Shown here: positions 1 through 11,190 of the stretch, in pieces
How positions within the stretch are numbered: the first letter of the stretch is position 1
Layout of the letters: each line of letters begins with the position of its first letter
NCBI GenBank assembly: GCA_029204225.1
Contig: CM055108.1
Span: 8,428,601 to 8,492,600 of the forward strand
DNA from: Diphasiastrum complanatum
Taxonomy: Eukaryota; Streptophyta; Lycopodiopsida; Lycopodiales; Lycopodiaceae
Direction: 5' to 3'
DNA length: 64,000 bases
Position numbers and translations under genes: made by a program
The notes under the pieces: model-generated
What the model was told of the DNA's origin: nothing
The model's input: only the letters and a program-made list of their open reading frames with translations
The model's database searches: none

Positions 1-181
1 AACCAGAGGAGATTCTTGATAGTAGAGAGACGCAGACTTGTCATACTCTATACCGAGAATATTTGGTTAAGTGAAATGATCAGCCTGTTGAGAATGCCAC
101 TTGGGAAAGAGGCAACGTCCTTCGCAAGATTTTCCCAGACTTTGTCTTAGAGGACCAAGACGGTTCTTAAGGGGGAGGTAG
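1..181 (+). pseudogene. Gypsy-A pol 3' end (chromodomain remnant) and PPT
   Basis: The window opens inside the C-terminal chromodomain of a Gypsy (chromovirus) polyprotein. The frame reads EEILDSRETQT, then REYLVK, a stop, and NDQPVENATWER, ending in FPDFVLEDQDGS and a stop. The stop at 72-74 (TGA where a chromodomain has Trp, as in K-W-N/K) kills the frame. The family-A copy at 35.7-41.2 kb has the same sequence with the Trp intact. The G-rich tract at about 169-180 (aagggggagg) is the polypurine tract that primes plus-strand synthesis, and it directly precedes the 3' LTR. The rest of the element lies to the left of the window. Confidence 0.85.
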
Positions 182-540
182 TGCTACGAGCTCATGACCA
201 GTGCCGAACCCTAGAGAACATAGATAGGTCAGATACCACAGTCAGGGTCGTGTCCAGCAGCGTACACGACCAACAGGGCAAGACAGTGTGAGTAGTGTGC
301 CCTAGCACGGTCCATAGCCATGGCGGGCCTAACACAACCTAGGGACCCTGTCAACAGGATAGAGCTCCCAGTTGGGTCCCGATGTGCAATCGGCCACGTC
401 AGTGACACGTGGCCGACACTTGGCAGTCGCATGCTACCAGTCCTCACTGGGCTAGGAGGGGCTTACTCTATATCAGGGAGTAGGCAAGGTTGGGTGGATC
501 AGTTAGTGTTTGCCCTACTGTGGTATTAGGATCTATTACA
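182..540 (+). repeat. Gypsy-A 3' LTR
   Basis: A 359-bp long terminal repeat beginning TGCTACGAGC (TGTTACGAGC in the other copies) and ending CTATTACA. It matches the LTRs at 3826, 20331 (minus), 35720 and 40901 over its whole length. The PPT lies immediately upstream, so it is a 3' LTR. It abuts hAT-like sequence on its right. Confidence 0.9.
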
Positions 541-597
541 ACATGGCATCAAAATGGGGTACAATGATGTTCCATGAACATAATGAAAACTACACAA

Positions 598-2040
598 CTA
601 AGACTCATCAGAGTCATGGTAGGAACCATCATCTGAATCTGTGCCTGAGTGCAGATCCCAAGGGTCTGTAGATGAATCGGAACTGGAGGGAGCCATATGT
701 TGTGGTGTGGCCCTGGCTCTGCTGCATGCTTTGGCTCTGGATCCTCCCCCTGCCTCTACCTCTGCCTCCGCCTCTCTCCCCTCCTCTGGCCCCCCTCTAC
801 CTGCCCCCACCCCTGTGTTTACCCCTGCGTGTCTGTGTGTCAGGTGGTTGTGATCCTACGCCTTGGGATGGCCCTACCCACTGTGATGATGCCTGGCCGA
901 CGGTTGCCTGTGATGCTTCACTCCTGTCTACAAAAAGCGAACTCAGCCCCCCCTCCTAGAACCTCTAGGTCTCCCCCTAGGCCTACGTGTAGGAATGGCT
1001 GGCTCCTCCTCTGCCTGCGCATCAGGGTCCACCAGCAGGTCAGCCAGGTCATCCCCCTGTGCCTCCGCCCCCATCTCCTCATCGTCCTCCCCCCTCAACC
1101 CACTCCTCCTCCTGATAGTCAGCCCTGAGCTCCTCTCCACCATCCAAGCCCTCATCATCCCCCTCCTTAGCCCTATCCCTCCTCCTGACGAAGCATCCTG
1201 CCTCGCAATGCCTCTCGTCTGGGAGGCGTCCATGTAGCATCCACGGCCTGCCATCTGTGCGCAAAACTCCCTGAACACCCAAGTGTCAACAACAGCAAAA
1301 GGAATGCCGCACTCGTAAAAGAACTGGCTAGCAAGTCGAGTGCACCGGGCATGCTGCTCTCTCTGCCACCCGCATCGATCAAGGGTCTGCTGTTTGGGCC
1401 TAACCTCTCTCTGCTGTGCACATGGCGCTCGTGGTCTAACACGCGAACCGGATGGCTGATCTGTGGGTGTATCACTCTCTCTGGGAGGACCTGTCGAACC
1501 ATGTGCTACATCTGCCGCCGAAGAAGAGGGACGAGAAGGACCCGCTGCCGCTGATCCAACCTGCTCATGTGACACTCTCCCCTCTGAACTAAGCCCTGCT
1601 GCTGCAGGTGGAACTGGAGTGGCCCCGCCTGGACCATGCACTGCACCTAAACCCTGCCCAGAACGTGTTGTACTAGGCTCTGCACCCGTAGTAGGCCGTG
1701 CCTGCCTACTTGTGGGCCCTGCCTGTGAACCTGCAGCTGCTCCTGCTCCCTGTCCCTGTCCCTGTCCCTGTCCTTGTCCGGAAACCTGTGATGCAGCACC
1801 GTGCCCGTACATAATAGACAACCTCTCTCTCTAAATCCTGGGGCAATCAGATATGCCCAATGCCCGCCCACCCGGCCCTCTGATCCTCAGTAAGTGAGCC
1901 CTAATCCTGGTAAGTGATCCTGTGAAGAGACCACCACAATGCAAGCATCTCCATCTACGGACTCTCGTGCCATGGTGTGTAGCCACATCCCCCTCAATAA
2001 GCTCAACCTCGCCCCGAAGGCCTCGGCCCTGCACCAACAT
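598..2040 (-). pseudogene. BED-finger hAT-like transposase, core deleted (copy 3)
   Basis: On the minus strand, from high to low coordinates, the order is as follows. A BED-type zinc finger (RWRCLHCGGLF, then RIRAHLL) lies at about 1,900-1,980. A Gly/Gln/Ala/Pro/Ser-rich linker follows, including a GQGQGQGQGQG run at about 1,742-1,776. Next is a short hAT N-terminal block (ASQFFYECGIPFAVVDTWVFREF) at about 1,260-1,330. The sequence then jumps directly to a C-terminal tail with acidic stretches, an AT-hook-like RRPRGRPRGSRRGG (about 950-985) and a Ser/Asp-rich end (SSDSSTDPWDLHSGTDSDD) at 598-690. The catalytic core and dimerisation domain seen in the related gene at 30.5-33.9 kb are missing. 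Frames change at least twice, so no intact protein results. It resembles a non-autonomous deletion derivative. Homology to the other two copies is by domain order and tail composition rather than near-identity, so it may be a different subfamily. Confidence 0.65.
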
Positions 2041-2130
2041 CGTGTCAACACGAGATCAAACCTGCGAACAAAAACAAGCAGACAACCGTTCAGTAGAAGA
2101 AAACACACTGCATTGAAAAACATTACCAGC

Positions 2131-2971
2131 CTAAACTAGAGCTGAACACATCTGAGCACACATCACATTGATTCTAGTAAGATCATAGCAAGTGCCAAAA
2201 AACACACGAGACAGGGCGAGGGATAGTGTGAGCAAAAACGGGTGACTGATGCTAGCGTGGGAGTCCTTGCAGGCGTAAAGGAGTCCAGTGCAGGCCTAAA
2301 CCACGCTACTGGCGGATGCTTGCACGTTGCTCTACGCCTAAACCCTAAAAAACATGGAATTAGGGCATGAAAATTGAAATTTGTGGTACGGACGTAGATG
2401 GGCATAACAGAGGTCACAGGAGTCTCTGCAGGCATGTGGAAATGCATTCTAGGCTCAGACATCACCTGAATCGGTTGCCCACAAGTCATTTTCTGAAAAT
2501 GGCAAAAAAAAACAAGCATTTGGATTGTGGCGTTCAAATCTGGCAAGGCGTGCTGTAATGGTTGAAACTGACCTCGTAGGAATCACCGTGGGCATGAAGA
2601 AAGGTGGTCTAGAGCCAAACTACGCTCGATTTGGTTGCCTACAGCTCAATGTCAACACTTGCAAAATATCAAGCCTATACTTACCAAATATCTAAAACTG
2701 ATCGTTTCGCTCTCCACGAAACTCAGACCCCCCTGGCACCGTGCACACCACCTTCGTATCGCCGAGTAGATGCCTGCCGACTATCCACACGCCTCGATCG
2801 GACACCCGTAGCTCAAAACAAAAAAATTTATCTCCTCCACGGCTGGCGCGATTCTGGCCGTGAAGAGGTGCAAAATTTTTTTAATATACTATTTTTTTTT
2901 AAGTGCAATTATGGGAGGAGAAACTCGTATCTGAGAAACGCGTCCTCCCAAAAACGCGTTTCTGTGCATCT
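2131..2971. other. 5' side of the copy-3 hAT remnant, no gene
   Basis: No convincing coding region. It probably holds the 5' non-coding part of the minus-strand hAT-like remnant. A perfect 10-bp inverted repeat AGAAACGCGT / ACGCGTTTCT sits at 2,934-2,943 and 2,954-2,963, next to the Gypsy-A breakpoint at about 2,972. A related palindrome occurs upstream of the hAT gene at 29.88 kb. Confidence 0.4.
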
Positions 2972-3825
2972 ATGGCTCCAGCTACCTTTATGACTTTGAT
3001 GAACAGTGTCCTCAGACCATACTTACGTAAGTTTGTAGTCGTATTTCTAGATGACATCCTCGTCTACAGCAAAACGAGGAAGGAGCATTCTTCGGATGGT
3101 CAAACAGAAAGAGTAAATTAGGTGCTGGAGGATAGGCTTCGTGCATACGTTAGCAAAAAGCAGACTAATTGGGAGGAGTATCTCTCGATATTAAAGTTTG
3201 CTTATAACAGTATTCAAATACGGGATACAACCCATTTATGCTGATGTACGGTTTTCAGCCACGCTCACCCACAGTTGTAGGGTTTAAACAAGAAAAAGTT
3301 GAAGCAGCCAGAAACTTTTAAGAAGACCTAAACCACATGATAGAACATGCTAAGCGTAGCATTAGGCAATCCCAAGATCGAGCCAGGTATTATGCAGATC
3401 CACACAGATGGGATGTGCAGTTCTCCGCTAGTGAGAAAGTCTATTTACGAGTTCCAGTCGACTCTAAAACCCTCAAATCAAGAGTGTTTGCTAAGCGTCT
3501 CCTAGGTATTGTGGTCCTTTTACCATTAGTAGGAGACTAGGCGAGGTCACCTATGAACTAGAACTCCCATGCAGCAGTAAGGTTTTTCCAATCTTTCATG
3601 TAAGTCAATTACGAAAAGCCTTAACTGAAAATCTGGTAAAGGATAGTGTTCTAGTTCTCCCATTGGATTCTCAGCAACCTCTCGTCATACTCTATACCAA
3701 GAATATCTAATCAAGTGGAACGATCAGCCTGTTGAGAATGCCACTTGGGAAAAAGGCAGCGTCCTTCGCAAGATTTTTCCAGACTTTGTCTTAGAGGACC
3801 AATACGGTTCTTAAGGGGGAGGGAG
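2972..3825 (+). pseudogene. Gypsy-A internal remnant, RT joined to integrase
   Basis: A deleted copy of the family-A polyprotein. It starts inside reverse transcriptase at [12 protein letters not shown] and continues through the catalytic block [13 protein letters not shown] at about 3,025-3,075. At about 3,090 it jumps to the end of the integrase core (SDGQTERVN). RNase H and most of the integrase are absent. Integrase and GPY-type C-terminal sequence follow (FQPRSPT, QSQDRARYYADP, FPIFHVSQLRK in changing frames), with stops and small indels. The PPT is at about 3,812-3,825. It is useful because it keeps the RT palm residues that the longer copy at 35.7-41.2 kb has lost. Confidence 0.85.
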
Positions 3826-4186
3826 TGTTACGAGCCTGTAACCAGTGCCGAACCCTAGAGAACACATGAGGTCAGATACCACAGTTAGGGGCGTGTCTAC
3901 CGTACCCGTCCAACAGGGCAAGACAGTGTGAGTAGTGTGCCCCGGCACGGTCCATAGCTATGGTGGGCCTAACACAGCATAGGGACCCTGTCAGCAGGAT
4001 AGGGCCCCACATTGGGTCCCGACGTGCAGTCAGCCATGTCAGTGCCACGTGGCCGACACTTGGCAGTATGCATGCTACCAGTCCTCACACTGGGCTAGGA
4101 GGGGCTTACTCCATATCAGGGAGTAGGCAAGGTTGGGTGGATCAGTTAGTGTTTGCCCTACTTTGGTGTTTAGATCTCTAGCAACA
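3826..4186 (+). repeat. Gypsy-A 3' LTR
   Basis: A 361-bp LTR, TGTTACGAGC to CTAGCAACA, collinear with the other family-A LTRs. It is preceded by the PPT aagggggaggg. It closes the deleted element starting at 2,972; no 5' LTR is visible for that copy. Confidence 0.88.
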
Positions 4187-4380
4187 CGCCTGACCAACGA
4201 CATGCGTCAGTTGTGCACACTGATGCAGGTCCATAACAAAGGGTCACCTCGTGCCAATAGGACATTGACACGTGGCAACAAATTGACCTATAGCTCCAAA
4301 CCGGTGTTCTGTCCTATAGAATGAGACCGTCAACTCAGGTATTCTGTTACGTGCCCTTATGGGTATGTAACAAGAAGATA
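4187..4380 (-). repeat. LTR-B fragment (Gypsy-B type)
   Basis: Read on the minus strand, it begins TGTTACATACCC and aligns with the LTR at 8,878-9,173 (TGTTACGTACCC) and the piece at 55.49-55.63 kb. Shared blocks include the ccaataggacattgacac-type and ctatagctccaaacc-type stretches. It is truncated on its left, where it meets the Gypsy-A LTR, and Copia-1 abuts on its right after 'agata'. Confidence 0.65.
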
Positions 4381-4481
4381 TGTTGGAATTAAGCATCACT
4401 CCAACTCACTAGAATTCGACTCTTCAGTATTTGTGTCATCAGAACGTGAATCATTTGAGTTTGTCTCATTTCCTGAGCACC
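4381..4481 (+). repeat. Copia-1 5' LTR, truncated
   Basis: The first roughly 100 bp match the start of the 3' LTR at 7,915 (TGTTGGAA, then AGCATCACTCCAACTCAC). After the shared block ending in cctgagcac, the sequence jumps straight into gag. About 860 bp of LTR, the PBS and the start of gag are therefore deleted. Confidence 0.85.
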
Positions 4482-4488
4482 AATTTTA

Positions 4489-5210
4489 TTGCAGGAAGAA
4501 GTAAGAAGGAAAAGCTCATCTACGTCGAATACAAAGACAGTCGCTCTCTATTCGAATAAGCAACAGCTCCCGAAGAAGAAATCTTCGAAGGACAAGAAGA
4601 CAAAAGCTGAGCAAACTGATTCAGACCAGCAATCACAACAACACAATCGACAACATCAAAAGCCTAAGACCAGACTCTTCTTTAAATACTGCAAGAGAAC
4701 CAACCACGACATCAAGGATTGTCGAGTTCTCAAGCATAACGAAGCAAAGAAGAAGATGCAGCAGGATGGAGGATCTGATTCTACCAGAGCCTCTCAAGAA
4801 GACCCAACATTGCTAATGATACAAGATGTACCCATTAGAGATGCATTTGATTGGTATCTCGATTCTCGTGCTTCTCAGCACATGACTTCATATACGTCCT
4901 TGGTTGAAGACCTCATACCAGCAGATTCGAAGTATGTCTACTTTGGTGTCTCAAGTACACTGCAGATAAAGGATCTGTTCACCTTTATCTTCCAGATGGT
5001 AAGTCGACCTTGCTCAAGGATGTACTTTACATACCCAAGCTGACCAAAAATTTATTGTCAGTCATCAAGTTCACTGATCAAGGCTGCAGAGCCATGTTCA
5101 ATTCAAGACAATGTACCATTCTGGACAAGTATGATAAAGAAATCTTCTCTGGAAACAGAGAGGGTAATTTGTACATTTTGAGTCACGAATATCACTTTCA
5201 GCTAGTGTGA
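4489..5210 (+). pseudogene. Copia-1 gag zinc knuckle and protease
   Basis: The C-terminal part of a Ty1/Copia gag: Lys/Ser/Gln-rich, then a CCHC knuckle at about 4,676-4,720 in which the first Cys is replaced by Phe (FFKYCKRTNHDIKDC). The aspartic protease active site follows at about 4,858-4,880 as LDSRASQHMTS instead of the usual DSGAS, so the Gly after the catalytic Asp-Ser is Arg. The frame shifts near 5,010, where LLKDVLYIPKLTKNLLSV (the usual end of the protease region) continues in another frame. It is collinear with the integrase that follows. The damaged knuckle and protease suggest long inactivity. Confidence 0.85.
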
Positions 5211-6200
5211 GTACTTCAAATGCCCAATTATGGCATCAAAGACTAGGACAATTAAACATGAGATCAATCTTGTATATGCATCACAATAGTATGGTTAAGG
5301 ATTTACACTTTAATGCTGCCTCCACTGACATTCGACATGTCTGTGAGATGTGCCCACTAGGCAAACAGCGTAGATCAAGATTCCCAAAGAAACAAGCCAC
5401 TAGAGCTAAGTCCATTCTAGAATTGATACATAGTGATCTGTGTGGCCCTATGAGTACTCCCTCTTTGGGTTCAGCACTATATTTTATCACTTTTATCGAT
5501 GATTATTCTAGATTTACCAGCATTATGTTCATTAAGAACAAGTCTGAGGCATTCAATTGTTTCAAAGACTTCAAACAGTTCGCTGAGACACAGACTGGTC
5601 AACGACTCAAGACCATTCGTACAGAGACAGTGGTGGAGAGTTTCTGTCAAACGAAATATTTGACTATCTAGCATCATTCGGCATTCATCATCAGTTCACC
5701 ACCAGCTACACACCACAACAGAATGGAGTAGCCGAAAGGAAGAACTGAACATTGCTAAATGTAGCACAATCAATGATGTCAAATGCTCAGCTCACCAAGA
5801 ATTTTTGGGCTGAAGCTGTTTCAACAGCTTGCTATCTGCAGAACTATTCGAGTACCAAAGTAGTCAACTCAAAGACTCCCTTCGAAGCTTTCTATGGCTA
5901 CAAACCGAGTCTAAGACACCTTCGAGTGTTTGGTTGTCTTTGCTATGTACATATTCCCTCTGATCTGAGAAAGAAGCTTGACCCTGTCAGCTGCAGGAGT
6001 ATCTTCATTGGATACTCGACATCACACAAGGCATATCGAATTTTTGACGTTGAGACAAGCCGAATCTCAGTTAGTCGAGATGTAGTCTTCCTCGAAGACA
6101 AATTCTTCGACTTCAAGCAAAAGCAACTAATGCAAGAGTTCATCCCAACGACTCCCATCACCGTCGACAAGCCTTCACCTGTGACTGTTCCAACGAACAT
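5207..6200 (+). pseudogene. Copia-1 integrase
   Basis: GAG-pre-integrase zinc-binding block: LWHQRLGQLN at 5,228 through CEMCPLGKQ at about 5,345. The rve core follows with the first catalytic Asp in LIHSDLCGPM (about 5,425), the second in the FITFIDDYSRF region, and the third-residue region TSYTPQQNGVAERKN at about 5,703-5,745. The C-terminal block reads FGCLCYVHIP through RDVVFLEDKFF. A frameshift near 5,640 and a stop at 5,746-5,748 interrupt it. The domain order PR-INT-RT-RH is the Copia order. Confidence 0.88.
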
Positions 6201-6329
6201 TGAAGATACCCTCGTCACACAACAAGGAGAATCATCATCTCAGCAACCGACTATTGTTCGAAGATCTGCACGACATCGACAAGAACCTGATCGTTTCATC
6301 CCTCACGCATTCATCAGCAATGATGAACC

Positions 6330-7901
6330 TACTTCAGTAACAGAAGCATTGTCGAGTTCGAATGCAGATAATTGGCGTTCTGCCATGCATGCTGAGTACA
6401 ATTCATTGATGAAGAACAAGACCTGGCACCTTGTCGAAGCTCCTATAGATGCAAAGATCATCAACACCAAGAGGATCTTCAAGATGAAGCTCAATCCAGA
6501 TGGTTCGACAGCCAGATGGAAAGCTCGTCTAGTCGTCAAAGGTTACGAACAAACCTATGGGATTGACACACTGAGACATACAGTCCAGTCGTAAGACTTC
6601 AATCAATTCGATCTTTATTTGCCTTCGCAGTTGCCGAAGATCTGGAAGTACACCAGATGGATGTTTAGACAGCCTTTTTGAACGGATATATACAAGAAGA
6701 CATCTACATCTAACAACCTGAAGGTTACGTCCTTCAAGGCCAAGAACACAAAATATGTAAGTTGCAAAAAGCTCTCTACGGGCTAAAGCAAGCTCCAAGG
6801 GCCTGGTTTGATAGAATCAATCGATTCTTGTTGCAGCATGACTTCATCCCGAACTCTTCTGAGTCTAATGTTTATCTCAAACACAGAGGCTCAAGCTATG
6901 TCATAATAGCTCTATATGTTGATGACTCACTGATCATCAACAATTCGAATCAGTTGCTTCATGAGATGAAGACACTTTTGTCGAAGGAATTTGAAATGAC
7001 TGATTCAGGCCCTGTGCACTACCTTCTGGGAATCGAGATAACAAGAGACAGAGCGAAGAGAAGTATTACGTTAAGCCAAGAAAGGTATCTAACCAGTGTA
7101 CTCTACAGGTATGGCATGGAAAACTGCAAGTCAATAGACTCGCCTATGGACCCAGGATCCAAACTGTCAAAGGATATGTGCCCGAAAATTGATGTAGAGA
7201 AGAAACAGATGTGCAAATACCCCTATCAGTCGATAGTCGGATCGATCATGTATGCCATGGTCTGCACCAGACCTCATCTAGCATTTATAGTTAGCACATT
7301 GTCACAGTTTATGTCAAATCCCGGCCTATCTCACTGGAAGGCTCTACTCAGAGTACTAAGATACATTCAAGCCACTAAGCACTATGCTTTGTGTTATAAT
7401 GGAAATACAGAGGATGCTTTGACATTAATTGCTTATTCTGACTCTGATTGGGCTGGTAATATGGACACAAGAAAATCCACATCTGGCTATCTTTGCTTTC
7501 TAGCAGGAGGACCCATTTCGTGGAACAGTCAAAAGCAGAAATGCATTTCTTTGTCCTCCACAGAATCAGAATATGGCGTTGTTACCTCTGCAGTAAAGGA
7601 AATTATTTGGCTAAGAAGATTGCTTCAGGATCTTATGATCTCTCAAATCAGTCCAACTATACTCTATTGCGACAATCAGAGTTGCATTGCTCTATCTCTG
7701 AACCCACGAACTCACTCTAGAACTAAACACATTGAAGTTCAATTTCATTTTCTTAGAGAGAAAGTTCAAAATAAAGATGTCGAATTAAGTTACTGTCCTA
7801 CTGCCAGTATATTGGCTGATATCTTGACTAGACCTTTCTCAAGAGAAAAGCATGTTACACTATGTAGCTTGCTCAATTTCATTCAGGATCCTAGGAGTTA
7901 A
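6330..7901 (+). pseudogene. Copia-1 reverse transcriptase and RNase H
   Basis: RT begins WRSAMHAEYNSLMKNKTW and continues RWKARLVVKGYEQ. A frame change follows at about 6,590, then EVHQMDV, a stop (TAG, usually Lys) and TAFLNG. From 6,762 the frame is open: KALYGLKQAPRAWF, the intact catalytic LYVDDSLI at about 6,910, and LLGIEITRDR. RNase H follows: AYSDSDWAGNMDTRKSTSGY, SLSSTESEY, LYCDNQSCIALS and TKHIEVQFHFLRE, to the stop at 7,901. The PPT aagggggggtg precedes the 3' LTR. The second half of pol is the best preserved part of this element. Confidence 0.9.
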
Positions 7902-7914
7902 GCTTAAGGGGGGG

Positions 7915-8877
7915 TGTTGGAACTAAGCATCACTCCAACTCACCAGAATTCGACTCTTCAGTATTCGTGTCATCAGAACGCGAATCACTCGAGTTCGTCT
8001 CATTTCCTGAGCACTAGTACACTATGTAAATACGAACACTCTCTCTCATACGCTACAACAACCTTGCAGCCTTACTCTCTGAAGTTGAATGTTTGTGCAA
8101 TCAATCAACTGGAGCAGAAGCAGGATCGACGAAAAACTCTTCGAGTTCGAGGTCCACGAATTCTTCATCTTCTTCTTCGACCTCGTTCGAACTCAAAGTC
8201 TTCGAGTTTGAGATCCACATCATCCACACTGCCACGTCCAATGCAGACCACGTCACAGTTCACTTTAGTACTTTTCAGTAACTGCGCTGTTTCACGCTCG
8301 TTGCCCACGTAGTCATTGTAACAACTGCATGTATATATACATAACGGCAACTCACGAGACTATGATGATCAATCCAACAGATGATGCAAGTGGAGAAGAG
8401 TGAATTAGAGTTCCTGCATGAACTCCTTAGTGTCTAAATTATCTGATTCCTCAAAATCAAAGATATACGAGAGAGTGAAAGCCATTCAAGAAGTAGAGAC
8501 AGTTATTTAATCTTTAGCTAGCTAAGTAAGATCACAACACACAATGCGCTATTACTGTGAACCATTCTTGGGCACAAGATCGTGATCTGATCGTTGTATT
8601 CACAACTGCTTAATTCAGATTCTCTATTTTCTTATGTGTATTCCACTACGAATGCTTTCTGATCGTTTTCTTTCTCAATTGACACTCACTCAATTCGGAA
8701 TGTCTAATCTCAAAGGAAGCACTACCTTCATGGTTGTCTTTGACACCTACCAGACATTCCTCCATTCGATCTAAGTCAATATTTTTGTTGTAGTTTTGGT
8801 AAAGTTCCCGTTAAATTTCTCTTTGTTGGAGCTGTGTTTCTTATTCCGCACCTAAATTATTCGAGAGCACCCCAACA
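7915..8877 (+). repeat. Copia-1 3' LTR
   Basis: A 963-bp LTR, TGTTGGAACT to CACCCCAACA, with TGTTGG/CCAACA ends. Its first 100 bp match 4,381-4,481 with several transitions. The flanking 5-mers (agata left of the element, ctaac right) do not match, so no target duplication survives. Confidence 0.85.
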
Positions 8878-9173
8878 CTAACCACATGAATGAACCATCC
8901 ACCGTCTAGTAGAATAAATTGTCCTTTCCATGGAAATTCACCTCTATATACATAGTATATACGAGGTCACCTCCACCAATGGGGCTACGCTCAGACCATT
9001 GACACATGTTAGTCACACGCATTGATGTGGTCACCAAACGTGATTCATCCATGTGCCAATAAGATGTTGACACATGGCACAAAAACTATCTATAGCTCCA
9101 GACCAATGTTCCATTCGATATAACGAGATCATCAACTCAACTTAGCTGTTGCATGCTCATGGGGGTACGTAAC
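8878..9173 (-). repeat. Gypsy-B 3' LTR
   Basis: On the minus strand it starts TGTTACGTACCCCC at 9,173, directly after the minus-strand PPT (aaagggggaggg at about 9,174-9,190). It is truncated at the Copia-1 junction. It is homologous to the fragments at 4,187-4,380 and 55,487-55,627. Confidence 0.75.
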
Positions 9174-10108
9174 ATTCCCTCCCCCTTTAAGAACCTACTC
9201 CTAAAGGGAGAAAAGCAAGGAAGTTTAGTCTTAGATAATCTTCTCTTTCCCAAGTATCCTCATCATCTAGGTTTCCTTTCCGACGTACTAGATATTTAGA
9301 AACCATATGCTTTCTCAGCTGATGTTGACAATTTTCTTTGTTACCTTAGGTATTGTAGTCAGATCCTCCAATTCAACTAGTTCACCTTCTTGAATTAAGT
9401 TGTTCTTTCAAGTAAGTCGTGCTTTAAACACCTTGCATGGAATACAAGATAAACTTTAACTCCTTATAGAAGATCTAGTTGATAAGTGAATCGATTGATA
9501 TTTTTCACAATCTTGTAAGGATGGCTATATCGAGGAGATAGCTTATAGCAATTCCTAGATCATAGTTCCTTAGAATCTTTAGGGATTTTAAGAGACATCC
9601 AAGTTTCGACCTCAAATTCTCGAGGTTATCGGCCGCGGTTGGCATAAAACTAAGTTGTACCCTAAGCTATTTTATTACTTTCCTTGGCTACCTACAACAT
9701 TCCCTACATATGTTGCAAAATATCAATTGTGGCTTGCATCTTGACATATTTGAGTCTGATTGAAACAAGTGAACAAGTCTAAAAGCCATACATCAGCATA
9801 AAAGCACTGAATTTTGTGGCAGAATGTTTTGCACTATTGTGCTCAAACTCATTCATTGGGAGCTAATTCTCCAATCAAGCTACCTGAGATACATACACAC
9901 TAAGCATATCCTCCATAGTCTGGTTGATATGTTCAGTTTGCCCATTTGGGTTTGAAGAACTTATACTTATGACTAAGGGTGATTTCAAGTTTTTCAAAAA
10001 CTGATCGCCAATATTTGCTAGTGAACTTAAAATCTCTATCACTAACAATATCATTAAGCAAGCCATACAATCTAAATAGGTTTTAGTTGTGTTAGCCAGG
10101 TGAAAGGG
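9174..10108 (-). pseudogene. Gypsy-B integrase and chromodomain remnant
   Basis: Minus-strand pol 3' end. Reading toward lower coordinates, IVSDRDFKF-like sequence (second catalytic Asp, about 10,030) is followed by KYWRSVFEKLEI, then PNGQTEHINQTMEDMLSVYVSQ at 9,885-9,960 (DGQTERVNQ-type block with the catalytic Glu). Near 9,240-9,300 the frame YLVRRKGNLDDEDTWERED is a chromodomain. The PPT and LTR-B follow. Frameshifts are frequent. The integrase is cut at 10,108 by insertion of Copia-2 and continues at 15,382. Confidence 0.8.
10104..10108. repeat. Target-site duplication of Copia-2, left
   Basis: AAGGG immediately left of the 5' LTR. The identical AAGGG lies at 15,377-15,381, right of the 3' LTR. 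Five bases is the usual duplication for Copia integrases. Confidence 0.9.
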
Positions 10109-11176
10109 TGTTATGGTTTAAGTTTGATCAATTTCACCATGTATTTTAGCACCACGCAATTTTAATCTGCGTTGTATTCTCTCAAAGTTTAAATAGGCTC
10201 ACCAAGTTTGTAAACATTATAAAAATTTATTGTAAAGGTTTTAAAACCTTGAGTAGGCCCATGAGTTGTACATGGGGCCCTAGGGGGCAATTTTACATGC
10301 TACCAACTATGTGTTGGAACTATATGAATTTTCTCATGTTGTAGGAGAGGGCGCATTTTTCCTATATAGGAAACTTGTGGACCAAGGCAAATCATTGCAT
10401 GAAGAGGGAAAGTGCATGCTTAGCATGTGGGACACCTATTTCACCTACTTTTGACACTTGGAAACCATGTACATCACATATTATTTGTTTCCAATCTATA
10501 AATGATACCTCCTCCTCCTAGATGGGCGCAGTATTGGAGAGAGAGAGAGATTTCTTCTCACATATGCTCTTGTGATTTGTTTTTGTGGTAGAATCTCTTG
10601 CTAATTAATGCTAGTGTAATGCTATCCTAGATTGGTGTCTTGTTGGATCTGATTTATTGCTTTGTATTCTTGCTAATGTAAAGTTCCTCTTGCTGGAAAT
10701 TCATGGACAACAAGCATTTGTGATCCAATCGACCCAATTGGAGGAGCAATTTCCAAGATTAAAGATGTTAGAATGCTCCTTACAGCATATACTATCATTT
10801 TAGTTTGTGTAGCCAGTTTCTGACGGGAGTTTCATGCAAATTTCTGCTCGCATCCTCTTCATCTTGCTTGCTGCCCTCCATAGCCAGCAGATCCAATTAC
10901 TTCAAAAGTTTGATCTATTCATTGCATGTCGACAAAATTACAATTTGCTATCAATTTCCGTTTGCATGTGCAAGTACTAGTCCATGCATGTTGCATGCAT
11001 GCCTCTAGAATTCTTCAAATTGCTTGCATGTTTCCACAGTTGATTGCATGTCACTGTATTTGCTTGCATGTTGCTGATTTTGATCTATTTTGAGTTGTAG
11101 AAGACCATCGAGGAATCCTGGGTCGGTAAACCTCGATTTAACGATCCTTTCTATCTCTATTTTCATTTATATAATA
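10109..11176 (+). repeat. Copia-2 5' LTR
   Basis: 1,068 bp, TGTTATGGTTTAAG to TTATATAATA. It contains a GAGAGAGAGAGA tract at about 10,536-10,547 and several copies of a GCTTGCATGTT-like motif near its 3' end. The final bases are TA rather than the CA kept in the 3' LTR. Confidence 0.92.
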
Positions 11177-11177
11177 G

Positions 11178-11190
11178 TGGTATCAGAGCA
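11178..11190 (+). other. Copia-2 primer binding site
   Basis: TGGTATCAGAGCA directly after the 5' LTR, complementary to the 3' end of initiator-Met tRNA. It would prime minus-strand synthesis. Confidence 0.9.

Noticed and set aside
697-1128. Pro/Cys/Leu-rich plus-strand ORF of 143 codons
   Set aside because: It is antisense to the Gly/Arg-rich tail of the minus-strand hAT remnant; composition artefact of GC-rich DNA.
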